A stretch of 64,000 nucleotides of DNA, from assembly GCA_900471815.1 (NCBI GenBank), contig UICE01000003.1:395558-459557 (forward strand). The letters run 5' to 3'. A program made the translations under genes and the position numbers. The notes beneath the pieces are model-generated. The model had not been told where the DNA came from and searched no databases. It was given only the letters and a program-made list of their open reading frames with translations. Position 1 is the first letter of the stretch. Every line of letters begins with the position of its first letter. Shown one piece after another: positions 10,002 to 22,724 of this stretch. This stretch comes from Hyphomicrobiales bacterium. GTDB lineage: Bacteria; Pseudomonadota; Alphaproteobacteria; Rhizobiales; Rhizobiaceae.

Positions 10002-10424
10002 ATGAACAGTCCAAAGCGCTGCCCGCAGCAAATGACCGTTCGTCGGGCAGGCCAATCCATCGCACCGGCCCCCGCCAATATTTCCACGGCTCCCTTCTGG
10101 GCACAGATGTTGCTGGAAAGCGATGTGGATGGCGAAAATAATGTCATGCAAGCCTATGTCGAACCTGGTGTCATCACCAATTGGCACACACATCCTCGCG
10201 GACAGTTCCTCTATGTTCTGTCCGGCGTTGGGTTTGCCCAGTGCGACGGCGGTCCCATGGTTGAATTGCGCGCGGGAGATTGTGTCTGGTTTGCGCCGGA
10301 TGAGCGCCATTGGCACGGAGCAAGTCCGACCAGCACTTTTTGCTACATCAGCATTCAAGCAACCCAGGATGGGACCGCTGTATCCTGGCTTGAACCCGTT
10401 ATTCGCGAGGAGGCCGCGCAATGA
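10002..10424 (+). CDS. cupin-domain protein of the LysR-linked operon
   Basis: A single cupin barrel, 140 residues from the ATG at 10002; a TTG at 9981 overlapping the tautomerase stop would add seven residues. Metal-site residues are visible: NWHTHPRGQFLYVLSG (two His and an aromatic in place of the usual Glu region) and the second motif PDERHWHGAS. Proteins of this kind are often small dioxygenases, isomerases or binding proteins. The stop overlaps the DUF4865 start (ATGA). The function is not known from sequence. Confidence 0.87.
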   Translation: MNSPKRCPQQMTVRRAGQSIAPAPANISTAPFWAQMLLESDVDGENNVMQAYVEPGVITNWHTHPRGQFLYVLSGVGFAQCDGGPMVELRAGDCVWFAPDERHWHGASPTSTFCYISIQATQDGTAVSWLEPVIREEAAQ

Positions 10425-10990
10425 TTGCGATGCAGTATAGTTTTACGCTGCCTGCCGATTACGACATGGGCATTATCGATCGGCGCATCGCAGAAAAGGG
10501 GCCGTTGCTGGATAATTTCCCCAATCTTGCATTCAAGGCCTATCTGACAGCGCGACGCGACGACGAACGACAAATTCGTGAAAACCTCTATGCCCCGTTT
10601 TATGTGTGGCGGCACGAAGCTGGATTGAACGATTTTGTTTGCGGCAATGGCTTTGATGCGGTCAGCCAGTCATTCGGGCGGCCAAGCATTAAGACATGGA
10701 TAGTATGGCAGGCAGAAATATCAGCTGCAATATCATCGGCTGCTTTCGCCACAAGGGAAATACTGCCGATAGAACCCTATTCATCGCTTGCGGATTTGCG
10801 ATGCCGCGAAGCAGAAAAGGCTTTGGCCGATGTTGAAAAGGGCGGAGCGCTCGCTGCGGTTTCGGCTTTTGACCCTACTTGCTGGACGCAGATACGTTTT
10901 CGATTATGGAAAGAAGAGCCGAAATCAACAATAAAATCAGGCTTTCAAGCCTATAAAATCGGTCATCTTTCTCTGCCAAAGGTCGACTAA
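10421..10990 (+). CDS. DUF4865 family protein
   Basis: 189-residue cytoplasmic protein resembling DUF4865 (MQYSFTLPADYDM start and the WRHEAGLNDFV segment). No catalytic motif is recognised and there are no membrane helices. GAGGAGG lies seven bases before the ATG at 10421, which overlaps the cupin stop. DUF4865 genes are known to sit with tautomerase, cupin and LysR genes, as here, which suggests a shared pathway, possibly quinone or reactive carbonyl handling; this is inference. Confidence 0.85.
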   Translation: MIAMQYSFTLPADYDMGIIDRRIAEKGPLLDNFPNLAFKAYLTARRDDERQIRENLYAPFYVWRHEAGLNDFVCGNGFDAVSQSFGRPSIKTWIVWQAEISAAISSAAFATREILPIEPYSSLADLRCREAEKALADVEKGGALAAVSAFDPTCWTQIRFRLWKEEPKSTIKSGFQAYKIGHLSLPKVD

Positions 10991-11095
10991 TTCCCGCTCC
11001 GCCACAAATTTGGACGATTGCATGGCAATAACATTGCTGATTCCTGTCGCTTGTGGTTTATGAACGCCCAACCGACGGTAAGATTGTCTATGTCT

Positions 11096-11141
11096 AGAGC
11101 ATGGCGCGAAAACGTGATATCGGGTTTCGCGACAATGCTCT
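11096..11141. repeat. AGAGCAT...ATGCTCT palindromic repeat upstream of bamD
   Basis: The outer arms AGAGCAT (11096-11102) and ATGCTCT (11135-11141) and the inner arms CGCGAAA/TTTCGCG are exact inverted copies. It resembles the dispersed short palindromes of Brucellaceae intergenic DNA. It lies 28 bases before bamD. Confidence 0.75.
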
Positions 11142-11169
11142 TAAATTATAATGTGGGGCCGGAGACAGC

Positions 11170-12072
11170 ATGGCGAATAGCAGAACGCTTATCAGCGCAA
11201 GGTTTGGAAACGCAGGGTTTGGCGGAAAGGTCCGTGCAGCTCTTCTTCTTTTTCCGATTGCCGGCGCTGTTGCAATCTCGGGTTGCGCATCCAAGGACGA
11301 TGATCTTGATCTTTCTGCCTATGTGGACACGATTGAGCCTGCCGACGTGCTTTACAATCAGGCTCTGGCAAATTTGAATTCGGGTCGCCTTGATGAGGCA
11401 GCCAAGAAGTTTGATGCGGTCGACCGTCAGCATCCTTACTCTGAATTTGCACGTAAATCTCTGGTCATGGGCGCGTTCGCTAATTACCGCAGCGGTAAAT
11501 ATGACGATGCCATCGCCATGACGAAGCGTTATATTGCCCTTTACCCGACGCAGCCCGAAGCTGCATATGCTTATTATATAACCGGCCTTTCCTATTACCG
11601 GCAAATTCCGGACATTACGCGCGAGCAGAGCATGACCCGCAGGTCGATTGCCGCGTTTCAAGAGGTCGTGCAAACCTATCCTGACTCTGAATATGTTGAA
11701 GACTCAAAAGCAAAGATCCGTTTCGGCCGCGATCAGCTCGCAGGCAAGGAAATGCAGGTCGGCCGCTACTATCTGGAGCGCAAGGATTACCTCGCATCGA
11801 TCAAGCGTTTCCGTGGTGTCGTTGAACAATATTCCAATACCCGTCACATCGAAGAAGCGCTCGCGCGTCTCGTTGAAGCCTATTACGCGCTCGGCTTGAC
11901 GAGCGAAGCCCAAGCTGCTGCTGCCGTTCTTGGTCAGAATTATCCTGACAGCGATTGGTACAAGGACAGCTACAAGCTGCTGCAAAGCGGTGGTCTCGAG
12001 CCGCGTGAAAATGCAGGCTCATGGCTTTCGAAAGCGGCTACAGCAATTACTGGCGGCAAAGAAGGCGCTTAA
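11170..12072 (+). CDS. bamD: outer membrane assembly lipoprotein BamD
   Basis: Essential lipoprotein of the BAM complex that inserts beta-barrel proteins into the outer membrane. 300 residues: a basic N-terminus, hydrophobic signal (about 22-38), lipobox ISGCAS with the lipidated Cys at about residue 39, then five TPR-like repeats (for example [21 protein letters not shown] region and repeated YPDSEY/YPDSDW elements). The ATG at 11170 has GGAGACAGC upstream. recN follows after 23 bases; bamD-recN-ligA is a conserved order in Rhizobiales. Confidence 0.95.
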   Translation: MANSRTLISARFGNAGFGGKVRAALLLFPIAGAVAISGCASKDDDLDLSAYVDTIEPADVLYNQALANLNSGRLDEAAKKFDAVDRQHPYSEFARKSLVMGAFANYRSGKYDDAIAMTKRYIALYPTQPEAAYAYYITGLSYYRQIPDITREQSMTRRSIAAFQEVVQTYPDSEYVEDSKAKIRFGRDQLAGKEMQVGRYYLERKDYLASIKRFRGVVEQYSNTRHIEEALARLVEAYYALGLTSEAQAAAAVLGQNYPDSDWYKDSYKLLQSGGLEPRENAGSWLSKAATAITGGKEGA

Positions 12073-12095
12073 ACTAGAACTCAACCTGAGCCATC

Positions 12096-13766
12096 ATGCT
12101 TTCGCATCTGTCGATCCGCGATATTGTCCTGATTGAACGGCTCGACATCGAGTTCGGCGAAGGTCTGTCCGTGCTTACGGGTGAAACTGGCGCCGGCAAG
12201 TCCATCCTGCTTGATGCCTTGTCACTGGCGCTCGGCGCACGGGGCGACGCGTCTTTGGTCAGGCACGGTGCCGAGCAGGGGCAGGTTACCGCAGTTTTTG
12301 ACGTCGCGGGCAGTCATCCGGCTCGTCTGCTTTTGCGTGAAAATGACATTGACGATGATGGCGATATCATTTTGCGGCGCGTGCAGAATGCGGATGGTCG
12401 TAGCCGGGTTTTTATCAATGATCAGGCCGCCAGCGTTACCATGCTCAAAGAGCTTGGGCGGCGGCTCGTCGAAATTCATGGCCAGCATGATGATCGCGCG
12501 CTGATCGATATCGATATTCATCGCACATTGCTTGATGCTTTCGGTGCTTTGGAAACAAAAGCAAATCTGGTCCGGTCGCTGCACAAGAAATGGCGCGAGG
12601 CCGAACATGCTCTGGTTCGCCATCGGGCCAAGGTTGAGGCAGCGGCACGTGAAGCCGACTATCTGCGTGCTTCGGTGGAGGAGCTTTCCAAGCTCGATCC
12701 GGAACCGCAGGAAGAAGAAATGCTGGCGATAAAGCGCACAGAAATGATGCGTTCGGAAAAAATTGCCGGTGATGTCAATGAGGCCAATGATATTTTGTCA
12801 GGCAATGCGTCGCCGGTACCATCGCTCGCCAGTCTTGTTCGGCGGCTTGAGCGTAAAGTACCCGAAGCGCCGCATTTGCTTGAACCAGTCGTCAAAGCCA
12901 TTGATGAAGCGCTGAATTTTCTGGCCGAAGCGCAAAATGGTATTGAGCAAGCAATTCGCGCGATCGACTTCGACCCGCGTGTTCTGGAGCAGACGGAAGA
13001 ACGCCTGTTTGCGCTGCGTGGTGCGGCGCGTAAATATTCGGTGGCAGTGGATGATCTATCGGCACTGCGGGATCGCATGGACGGAGATCTTGCCGATATT
13101 GACGCCGGAGCCGAACGTCTGGCAGCACTGGAAAAAGAAACCCTTGCGGCACGGGATGCCTTTGATGAAGCTGCCCTGTCGCTCTCCGCTCACCGTCATG
13201 AAACAGCCGAACATCTAAAACAGGCCGTCATGGCCGAGCTTCCCGCCCTCAAGCTTGAACGGGCGGAGTTCATTGTCGAGATGACGACGGATGTGAATAA
13301 TCGCACAGCAGATGGAATTGATACGGTTGAATATTGGGTGCGAACCAATCCTGGCACGCGCGCAGGGCCAATGATGAAGGTTGCATCGGGCGGCGAGCTT
13401 TCACGCTTTCTGCTTGCGCTCAAAGTGGCGCTGGCAGATCGCGGATCAGCTCCAACACTGGTTTTTGACGAGATTGATACGGGTGTTGGCGGTGCCGTAG
13501 CCGATGCAATCGGCCAGCGGCTTCGGCGCTTGTCCGGCAATGTGCAGGTACTGTCGGTCACTCATGCGCCGCAAGTTGCGGCTCGGGCCCAAACACATTT
13601 TCTCATCGCCAAATCCTCTGCGGGTAATGATCGCGTGGCTACATCGATCCGGGCAATGGAAACGGATGATCGTCAGGAAGAAATTGCGCGCATGTTGGCC
13701 GGTGCAAGTGTCACCGATGAGGCGCGCGCTGCCGCGGTGCGATTGCTTCGAGAAAACGCTGCTTAG
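12096..13766 (+). CDS. recN: DNA repair protein RecN
   Basis: SMC-like ATPase acting early in double-strand break repair. 556 residues with the Walker A motif GETGAGKS near residue 31, a central coiled-coil region (about 160-380), the ABC-type signature VASGGELSRF near residue 430, and Walker B LVFDEIDTGVGG near residue 455. Length and motifs are normal. Transcribed with bamD; ligA starts 109 bases downstream, possibly with its own promoter. Confidence 0.97.
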   Translation: MLSHLSIRDIVLIERLDIEFGEGLSVLTGETGAGKSILLDALSLALGARGDASLVRHGAEQGQVTAVFDVAGSHPARLLLRENDIDDDGDIILRRVQNADGRSRVFINDQAASVTMLKELGRRLVEIHGQHDDRALIDIDIHRTLLDAFGALETKANLVRSLHKKWREAEHALVRHRAKVEAAAREADYLRASVEELSKLDPEPQEEEMLAIKRTEMMRSEKIAGDVNEANDILSGNASPVPSLASLVRRLERKVPEAPHLLEPVVKAIDEALNFLAEAQNGIEQAIRAIDFDPRVLEQTEERLFALRGAARKYSVAVDDLSALRDRMDGDLADIDAGAERLAALEKETLAARDAFDEAALSLSAHRHETAEHLKQAVMAELPALKLERAEFIVEMTTDVNNRTADGIDTVEYWVRTNPGTRAGPMMKVASGGELSRFLLALKVALADRGSAPTLVFDEIDTGVGGAVADAIGQRLRRLSGNVQVLSVTHAPQVAARAQTHFLIAKSSAGNDRVATSIRAMETDDRQEEIARMLAGASVTDEARAAAVRLLRENAA

Positions 13767-13845
13767 TTCAACGCTAAAATATAAGGATAGATCGTTAATT
13801 ACGCCCGGCGATCTAGACAGTGCCAATTTGGGGTTTTTCGGCTAA

Positions 13846-16721
<2,876 letters not shown>

Positions 16722-16946
16722 AAAGCTTGTTGCAGTTAGCAATTGTGTCCTTCTTGTCACATATGTCTCCTCGCTGAAACATATGGAAATATTCTGTGCA
16801 ATTAATCTTGACTTAAATGGTAAAGTTTAAGTAGCTAGCGCCAGTTGCACGTAATTGCGTGCATTATTCGCTCAGCAAGCCACCGACATCTCGCGATCGC
16901 CTATCGCAGGTCCAGCCAGCCAAGCATTCTCTCGCGGGGACTTGTT

Positions 16947-19211
16947 ATGGTTTTGGGTAAGATTCTGTTTGCACGCCTTATGTGTGGTAGCGCCGGTACG
17001 ATTTTGGCGCTTGGATTGGGCTCGGGGATTGCGGCGGCGCAGACCGCTCCTGCTGATGGCGAGAATATCACGCTTGCACCCATCGTTCTTAAAAACAAAC
17101 CGGGCGGCGACGAAGCGACTGTCCTGACAAATACTGTTGACCGCGAAGTTATCCAAAACCGTATGGTCCAAGACTTTGAAGACCTCGGCCGACGGGTTGA
17201 TGCAGGCGTTAATTACAATTCCACCTCCAAGAGTATCAACCTCCGCGGGCTGGATCAGAATCGCGTATTGACCACCCTTGATGGAATTCGTGTGCCATGG
17301 ATTTCCGATCCACGCAGCACGCAAGGCGGGCTGGATACGTTCGGCTTTGACGGCCTTTCCAAGATCAACATCACCAAGGGTACCGATTCCAGCCGTTATG
17401 GCTCTGGCGCACTTGGTGGGGTTATCCAGATACACACGCTGGACCCTGTTGATATTATTGGTGAGGGAAAGAATTGGGGTGTCTGGACCAAGGGCACCTA
17501 TGATGATTCAAGCCGCAGCTGGCGGACAAATATTGCGGCTGCAACGCGCATCAATGACACTGAGTTGCTTGTTCAGGGCGGCTACACGACAGGTCATGAA
17601 AAGGACCGCATGGGTGATATTGGCGGTTACGGCGCCGGACGCACAGAGCCGAATCCTCTCGACGTCGACCAACGCAATTTGCTGGTAAAGCTCTATCAGA
17701 ACGTGGAGGGTGGCCATCGTTTTGGTTTGACTGGAGAAATCTCCAATCGCGAACAGGACGGCGAGAACTTCATTGGCACAACGTCTTCCTATGAGCGTGG
17801 GAAATTCCAGTCGGGCGAAGAGTCAGAGCGTATCCGCATTTCGGGCAGCTATGATTATGTCGCGCCGGATAAAACCGGTTGGCTTGATGAGGCGCACGCC
17901 GTCGCTTACTGGACCCGGCAGACTCTGAATAATACCACTGATGCAATTCGCCTGCGGGACAGCAGAGCGTCCATCATACCGCGTGATCCTTTCCGCTATG
18001 GCTATCCTTTCGGCATCTATAAGCGCGACAATGAGTTGGAGCTTGACGCTTACGGCTTTACCGGCAATGCGAGCAAGACTGTCGAGATTGGCAGCATTGA
18101 GCACAAGTTCCGTATTGGAGCGGAAATTTACCGCCAGGATCTCCATCAGTATTCAGCGGGTGTGGACAATTGTCCGGATATTGATTGGACAAGAATTCCC
18201 TCACCATTCGGCCCGCAATCGTGCAAAATGCTGCACTCGAATGCGTCCGATATGCCTGATGTGGAAACTACTGGATTTGGCCTCTATGTCGAGGACGATA
18301 TCGAGCTTCTCAACGGCAAGCTGACGCTGACGCCGGGTGGTCGTTTTGACTGGTATGAGCACAGCCCGCAGTCGACGGCAGCTTACGAGAGGGGGCCGAA
18401 TTATGATGGCGGCTTGCCTGCGTCAAACAGCGATTCCCGCTTCACGCCCAAGCTTCGTGCGACATGGCACGCAAATAATAATCTCGATTTCTATGCTCAA
18501 TGGGCGCAGGGCTTCCGCATGCCCTCGGCGATGGAGCTTTACCAGAATTATGGCGCTCCCGGTTCCTATGCGAGAATCGGTAATCCGGACCTGAAGGCAG
18601 AGACCAGCAATGGTTTCGAAATTGGTACCAAATATGATGATGGCACCTATGCGCTGTCAGCCAGCATATTCAACAATTACTACCGCAACTTCATCCATGA
18701 CGTGACTATCGCACCTCCCGGTGGCGAGTATCCGGTTGGTGGTATTACGGGCTATGAGAACCTTAGCCGCGTACAGATTTATGGTGCGGAACTGAGTGGG
18801 CGCGTGAACTTCGCTAATAATTGGACGACATGGACATCCATTGCGTTTGTTGAAGGCAAGGACACCAAGACAGATGAGTATCTGAACTCTATTCCACCAA
18901 TCCGCGCCATTGTTGGTCTTGGCTATGCGGCTGATAGCTGGGGCGCCGATGTGTCCCTGACCATGGCTGCCAGACGCGACAAGGTGAGCCAGGGTGGTTT
19001 TGTTGCCCCAGGTTATGGCATTGTCGATACAACTGCCTATTGGGAGCCGAAATTTGCCAAAGGTATGAAGCTGCAAGTTGGTGTATTCAACGTATTCGAC
19101 AAGAAATATTGGTCCGCAACCGACGTGCCAGACAGCATCAACCTTGCTATAGCAGACCGCTATTCCGAAGTTGGCCGTAGCTTCCGTGTGTCGCTGACAC
19201 AGAAATTCTGA
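16947..19211 (+). CDS. TonB-dependent haem/haemoglobin-type receptor
   Basis: Outer-membrane barrel that imports haem or a haem-like iron source with TonB energy. 754 residues: a signal peptide ending near GIAAAQT, a TonB-box-like stretch (ITLAPIVL), a plug domain with LRGLDQNRVLTTLDGIRVP, and a C-terminal barrel ending in Phe. The FRMPSAMELY and GNPDLKAE motifs resemble the FRAP/NPDL box of bacterial haem receptors. The ATG at 16947 has GGGGA six bases upstream; a TTG 34 codons earlier lacks a signal peptide pattern. Homology to Brucella BhuA is likely but not tested. It is alone, without haem transporter genes nearby. Confidence 0.88.
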   Translation: MVLGKILFARLMCGSAGTILALGLGSGIAAAQTAPADGENITLAPIVLKNKPGGDEATVLTNTVDREVIQNRMVQDFEDLGRRVDAGVNYNSTSKSINLRGLDQNRVLTTLDGIRVPWISDPRSTQGGLDTFGFDGLSKINITKGTDSSRYGSGALGGVIQIHTLDPVDIIGEGKNWGVWTKGTYDDSSRSWRTNIAAATRINDTELLVQGGYTTGHEKDRMGDIGGYGAGRTEPNPLDVDQRNLLVKLYQNVEGGHRFGLTGEISNREQDGENFIGTTSSYERGKFQSGEESERIRISGSYDYVAPDKTGWLDEAHAVAYWTRQTLNNTTDAIRLRDSRASIIPRDPFRYGYPFGIYKRDNELELDAYGFTGNASKTVEIGSIEHKFRIGAEIYRQDLHQYSAGVDNCPDIDWTRIPSPFGPQSCKMLHSNASDMPDVETTGFGLYVEDDIELLNGKLTLTPGGRFDWYEHSPQSTAAYERGPNYDGGLPASNSDSRFTPKLRATWHANNNLDFYAQWAQGFRMPSAMELYQNYGAPGSYARIGNPDLKAETSNGFEIGTKYDDGTYALSASIFNNYYRNFIHDVTIAPPGGEYPVGGITGYENLSRVQIYGAELSGRVNFANNWTTWTSIAFVEGKDTKTDEYLNSIPPIRAIVGLGYAADSWGADVSLTMAARRDKVSQGGFVAPGYGIVDTTAYWEPKFAKGMKLQVGVFNVFDKKYWSATDVPDSINLAIADRYSEVGRSFRVSLTQKF

Positions 19212-19224
19212 TTAAAATTGGCAT

Positions 19225-19248
19225 GGCTCCCTGCCCAGGCGGGGAGCC
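19225..19248. terminator. hairpin between convergent genes
   Basis: GGCTCCC (19225-19231) and GGGAGCC (19242-19248) form a 7-bp GC stem between the receptor gene and the convergent cupin gene. No clear T-run follows on the plus strand, so termination is only probable. Confidence 0.4.
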
Positions 19249-19264
19249 GTACCGCATAATTAAG

Positions 19265-19609
19265 CTACTCCAGCCATTCAGTGACGAACACTTCATTGGC
19301 GTGAATATCGATCGTTTCCAGCGCGCCTGGTCCCAGATTTTTGAAATTGTGCGGCGTGTTCGCCGGACACACCACGATTTGCCCTTCCTCGGCATCGATT
19401 ATTTCCTCGCCCACCGTGAAGCGCGCCCGCCCTCTGCGTATGATGAAGGTTTCAGTATAGGGGTGTTTATGCAGTCGTGGTCCGGCGCCGACGCGTTCCT
19501 GATTGTTGAATATAATCGACACATTGGTGCCATAGGGCTTGCCGGTAATTTCCCCATGCCAGCTTAGCGGGAGATCTTCCCAAACTTCCCTATTAATAAT
19601 ATGCGCCAT
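19265..19609 (-). CDS. small cupin-domain protein
   Basis: 114-residue single cupin. Start ATG at 19609 chosen because GGAGGAGCA lies six bases upstream. Metal-binding pattern visible: HKHPYTETFIIRRGRARF (two His and Glu) and a second motif with PANTPHNFKN. The function is unknown; cupins of this size often act as sugar isomerases, dioxygenases or sensors. It is convergent with the receptor gene and divergent from azlC, about 128 bases away. Confidence 0.88.
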   Translation of the reverse strand: MAHIINREVWEDLPLSWHGEITGKPYGTNVSIIFNNQERVGAGPRLHKHPYTETFIIRRGRARFTVGEEIIDAEEGQIVVCPANTPHNFKNLGPGALETIDIHANEVFVTEWLE

Positions 19610-19736
19610 GATTGCTCCTCCGCTCTTCAACTGGAAATCTAAAGAGCCGAGACATCACCGACAAGATGCGACCGTGTCTGAGATTGATGATAGCCATCAA
19701 CAAAACTAACGTGACAGAATAAGCTCGGTGGCCTAG

Positions 19737-20492
19737 ATGGGGGACATGGATGAACATATATATCAGCAGAAGCCATCGCAGGCTGTTCCAGTGAGGAAAA
19801 GCACGCAATTTTGGGAAGGGTTTGCCAAAGGGCTGCCGATCATGATTGCGGCCGCGCCATTCGGGGTATTGTTTGGTGCACTTGCGATTGATCAGGGCTT
19901 TTCTCTGTTCGAAACTGTACTTATGAGTGCTGCCATATTTGGCGGTGCCAGCCAAATGGTCGGAATTGAGCTGTTTGGACAGCATATCCCTGCTTGGCTC
20001 ATCGTCTTTTCCATCTTCGCGGTTAATTTCCGACATGTTCTTTATTCGGCAGCGGTTGGCCGTCGTATCGGACATTTCAAGCCATTAGAAGCAATGCTCA
20101 GCTATTTTTTGCTGACTGATCCGCAATATGCTGAAACCGAAAAGCGTGCAGAGTCCGGAAAGCCGGTAACCTTCATCTGGTATCTCGGCGTTGCTACACC
20201 GATCTATGTAATGTGGGTCGTTGAGGCTTTTATTGGCGGGCTTTTTGGTAATCTCATTGCGGATACGCATGCGCTGGGTATCGATATGCTGCTTCCCATT
20301 TATTTCCTTGGGTTGGTGATGGGGTTCCGCAAACGGACCAATTGGGGACCGATTGTCATTACCAGTGCCATTGCATCAATCATTGCCGCAAAGACCATTG
20401 GATCGCCCTGGCATGTCAGCATAGGTGCCGTCGCGGGTATCCTCATGGCGGTCATTCTTGCCAAGCCTGAGCCGGCAAAGGAAAAACGCTGA
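19737..20492 (+). CDS. azlC: AzlC-type branched-chain amino-acid exporter, large subunit
   Basis: Inner-membrane protein of the AzlC family, 251 residues, with about seven hydrophobic segments (for example GLPIMIAAAPFGVLFGALA near residue 32). AzlC with the small partner AzlD exports branched-chain amino acids in species where it was studied. The stop codon overlaps the azlD start (TGATG), showing translational coupling. Substrate here is inferred. Confidence 0.9.
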   Translation: MGDMDEHIYQQKPSQAVPVRKSTQFWEGFAKGLPIMIAAAPFGVLFGALAIDQGFSLFETVLMSAAIFGGASQMVGIELFGQHIPAWLIVFSIFAVNFRHVLYSAAVGRRIGHFKPLEAMLSYFLLTDPQYAETEKRAESGKPVTFIWYLGVATPIYVMWVVEAFIGGLFGNLIADTHALGIDMLLPIYFLGLVMGFRKRTNWGPIVITSAIASIIAAKTIGSPWHVSIGAVAGILMAVILAKPEPAKEKR

Positions 20493-20785
20493 TGTCATCG
20501 ATTTTCTGGATCATTATTGCGGGCGCGGTTGCCACTTTTTTAACCCGCATAGGCGGCCATCTCGTGCTTTCGCGCTTTGAGCGGGTGCATCCACGCGTTG
20601 AAGTCGCGTTGAATGCAGTGCCGGCAGCGGTCTTGACGACGCTGGTTGCGCCCGCCGCGGCCAATGCCGATTGGCGAGGCCTTGTGGCACTTGCCATTGC
20701 CGGACTTGTGTCAGTGCGCTTCAATGCGCTGACCATGTTTTTGATTGGCGCAGCAGTCATCATCCTGCTGCGCCAGTTTACCTGA
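20492..20785 (+). CDS. azlD: AzlD-type exporter, small subunit
   Basis: 97-residue membrane protein with three or four hydrophobic segments, of the AzlD family (FLTRIGGHLVL and ALNAVPAAVLTTLVAP motifs). It acts with AzlC as a two-component exporter in the inner membrane. Its end is convergent with and one base from the stop of the aminopeptidase gene. Confidence 0.9.
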   Translation: MSSIFWIIIAGAVATFLTRIGGHLVLSRFERVHPRVEVALNAVPAAVLTTLVAPAAANADWRGLVALAIAGLVSVRFNALTMFLIGAAVIILLRQFT

Positions 20786-20786
20786 A

Positions 20787-22622
20787 TTATCCTTCGTGGC
20801 CGAATGGTTCTGTCGCATTGACGAGCCATTCGCGCGCTTCACCGCTGGTGTGAGGCAGTAATTTTTCCCGGACCTTGGCATGGTAGGCATCAAGCCATAC
20901 CAGTTCTTCGCGAACAAGCAGGCTTGTATCGATGAGCCGCTTGTCGATGGGGCACAGGGTAATTGTCTCAAACCCCATCATCGGCAAATCGCCACCTTCA
21001 GGCACTTGTGGCTCCGTAACAATCAGCAGATTTTCTGTGCGTATGCCATAGCCACCCGGCTTGTAATATCCAGGTTCATTGGAAAGAATCATGCCCGGCA
21101 AGAGTTCCTGGGTGCCCCGCTTCGAAATATTTTGCGGGCCTTCGTGCACGGAGAGGAAAGAGCCGACACCGTGCCCTGTGCCATGGCCGTAATCATAGCC
21201 CTGTTTCCACAAAGCAATGCGGGCAAGAACGTCAATGTCCATGCCGCGCGTTCCTTTCGGAAAACGTGCGGTTGAAATGGCAATCATGCCCTTCAAAACC
21301 AGTGTGAACTTCTTTTTCATATCCGCTGTTGGCGTGCCAACCGGCAATGTCCGGGTAATGTCGGTTGTACCATCGCGATACTGGCCGCCACTATCAATCA
21401 AATAGAGCTCGCCATCCTGCAGCTTGCGGTTTGACTCCGTGTTGACGCGATAATGCGCAAATGCGCCATTTGGGCCAGCACCGGAAATGCTGTCGAATGA
21501 CAGATTTTCGAGCGGCATCTGGAAGCCTTGAGCAATCTCGTGGCGCGTTTCTTCGAGTTTGGTCGCAGCGTCGATTTCGTCAATCGTGCCCGGTGCCTGA
21601 TGGTCAATCCATGACAGGAAGGAGACCATGGCCACGCCGTCACGCTCATGCGACTTGCGTGCGCCTTCCAGCTCGGTTTTGTTTTTAATGGCACGCGGCA
21701 GGCGCGCGGGGTCGAGACCTTCGACGATTTTGCCGCCAGCTTTTTCGATGATCAGCCGCAGCTTTTCCGCTGCCAGCGCCGGATCGAGCATGACAGTGTG
21801 ACCCTGAGCAGCAAAATCGGCAACGTCATTATCGAGCGTTGACGGCGCGCGCAATGTGGCGAGCTGGGTCAAATAGGCCTCTGTTTCCATTGGCAGCTTG
21901 CGCTTGTCGATGAAAAGCAAGGGCTCGCCATTTGCGGGGATGAGTGCAAAGGCCAAGGGCAAAGGCGTATTGCTCACATCATTGCCGCGAATGTTGAACG
22001 TCCACGCAATCGAGGATGGGTCTGTCAAAATGGTTGCATCCGCTTTGGCTTTGCCGACAGCATCCGCCAATTCATGCAGTTTCACTTTGGCAAGCTTGCC
22101 GGCATATTTTTCCGGCTGGATCGTCACTGCTTCAAGCGGTGGGGCAGGCTGATCGTCCCAGATAAGATCGACAAGATTATCCTTTACGGCGACGAGGCTG
22201 CCGCCATTTTTCTCCAGCGCTTCGCGCAAGGCTTTTGTTTCGCTGATTGTGTGCAGCCATGGATCAAAGCCGATGGTCAGCGGACGTTCAATACTGCGCA
22301 GCCAGACCGCAGGCGGCGTATCGATAAGGCTTTCAATCGTAAAGACGGAAGGGTCGGTTTGATCTGCCGCCTGTAAAGTGTAACGCCCATCGACGAAAAG
22401 ATGCGCCTTGTTCTTCAACACCAGAACAACGCCCGCAGAACCGGTAAAGCCCGTCAGCCAAGCCAGACGTTGCGCGCGGGCAGGAACATATTCACCCTGA
22501 TGCTCGTCTGCACGGGGCACGAGAAAACCATCGAGCTTCAAGCCTTCGAGTTCAGCTCGTAATTTTGCAACACGCGGTGCGCCGGTAGCTGGATTGCTGG
22601 ACACCTCAAACGACTGGAACAT
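20787..22622 (-). CDS. pepP: M24 family aminopeptidase P (Xaa-Pro aminopeptidase)
   Basis: Cytoplasmic metallopeptidase that removes N-terminal residues before proline. 611 residues, the long form with two creatinase-like N-terminal domains (about 1-160 and 160-310) and a C-terminal pita-bread domain. Metal ligands are visible in LIDSGGQYRDGTTDITRT (two Asp), GTGHGVGSFLSVHEGP (His), NEPGYY (Glu) and GIRTENL (Glu). The start ATG at 22622 follows AGAGG. The nuclease/partner pair lies just upstream on the same strand with about 100 bases between. Confidence 0.95.
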   Translation of the reverse strand: MFQSFEVSSNPATGAPRVAKLRAELEGLKLDGFLVPRADEHQGEYVPARAQRLAWLTGFTGSAGVVLVLKNKAHLFVDGRYTLQAADQTDPSVFTIESLIDTPPAVWLRSIERPLTIGFDPWLHTISETKALREALEKNGGSLVAVKDNLVDLIWDDQPAPPLEAVTIQPEKYAGKLAKVKLHELADAVGKAKADATILTDPSSIAWTFNIRGNDVSNTPLPLAFALIPANGEPLLFIDKRKLPMETEAYLTQLATLRAPSTLDNDVADFAAQGHTVMLDPALAAEKLRLIIEKAGGKIVEGLDPARLPRAIKNKTELEGARKSHERDGVAMVSFLSWIDHQAPGTIDEIDAATKLEETRHEIAQGFQMPLENLSFDSISGAGPNGAFAHYRVNTESNRKLQDGELYLIDSGGQYRDGTTDITRTLPVGTPTADMKKKFTLVLKGMIAISTARFPKGTRGMDIDVLARIALWKQGYDYGHGTGHGVGSFLSVHEGPQNISKRGTQELLPGMILSNEPGYYKPGGYGIRTENLLIVTEPQVPEGGDLPMMGFETITLCPIDKRLIDTSLLVREELVWLDAYHAKVREKLLPHTSGEAREWLVNATEPFGHEG

Positions 22623-22724
22623 GATGATATCGACCTCTTTTGTTTGGGTCGAAACCTATCTTCCCCATTTGCTCTGCGCAATGGAGCATTGAATTTAGCA
22701 ACCGGTTTAATCGCTCGAGGTGTT

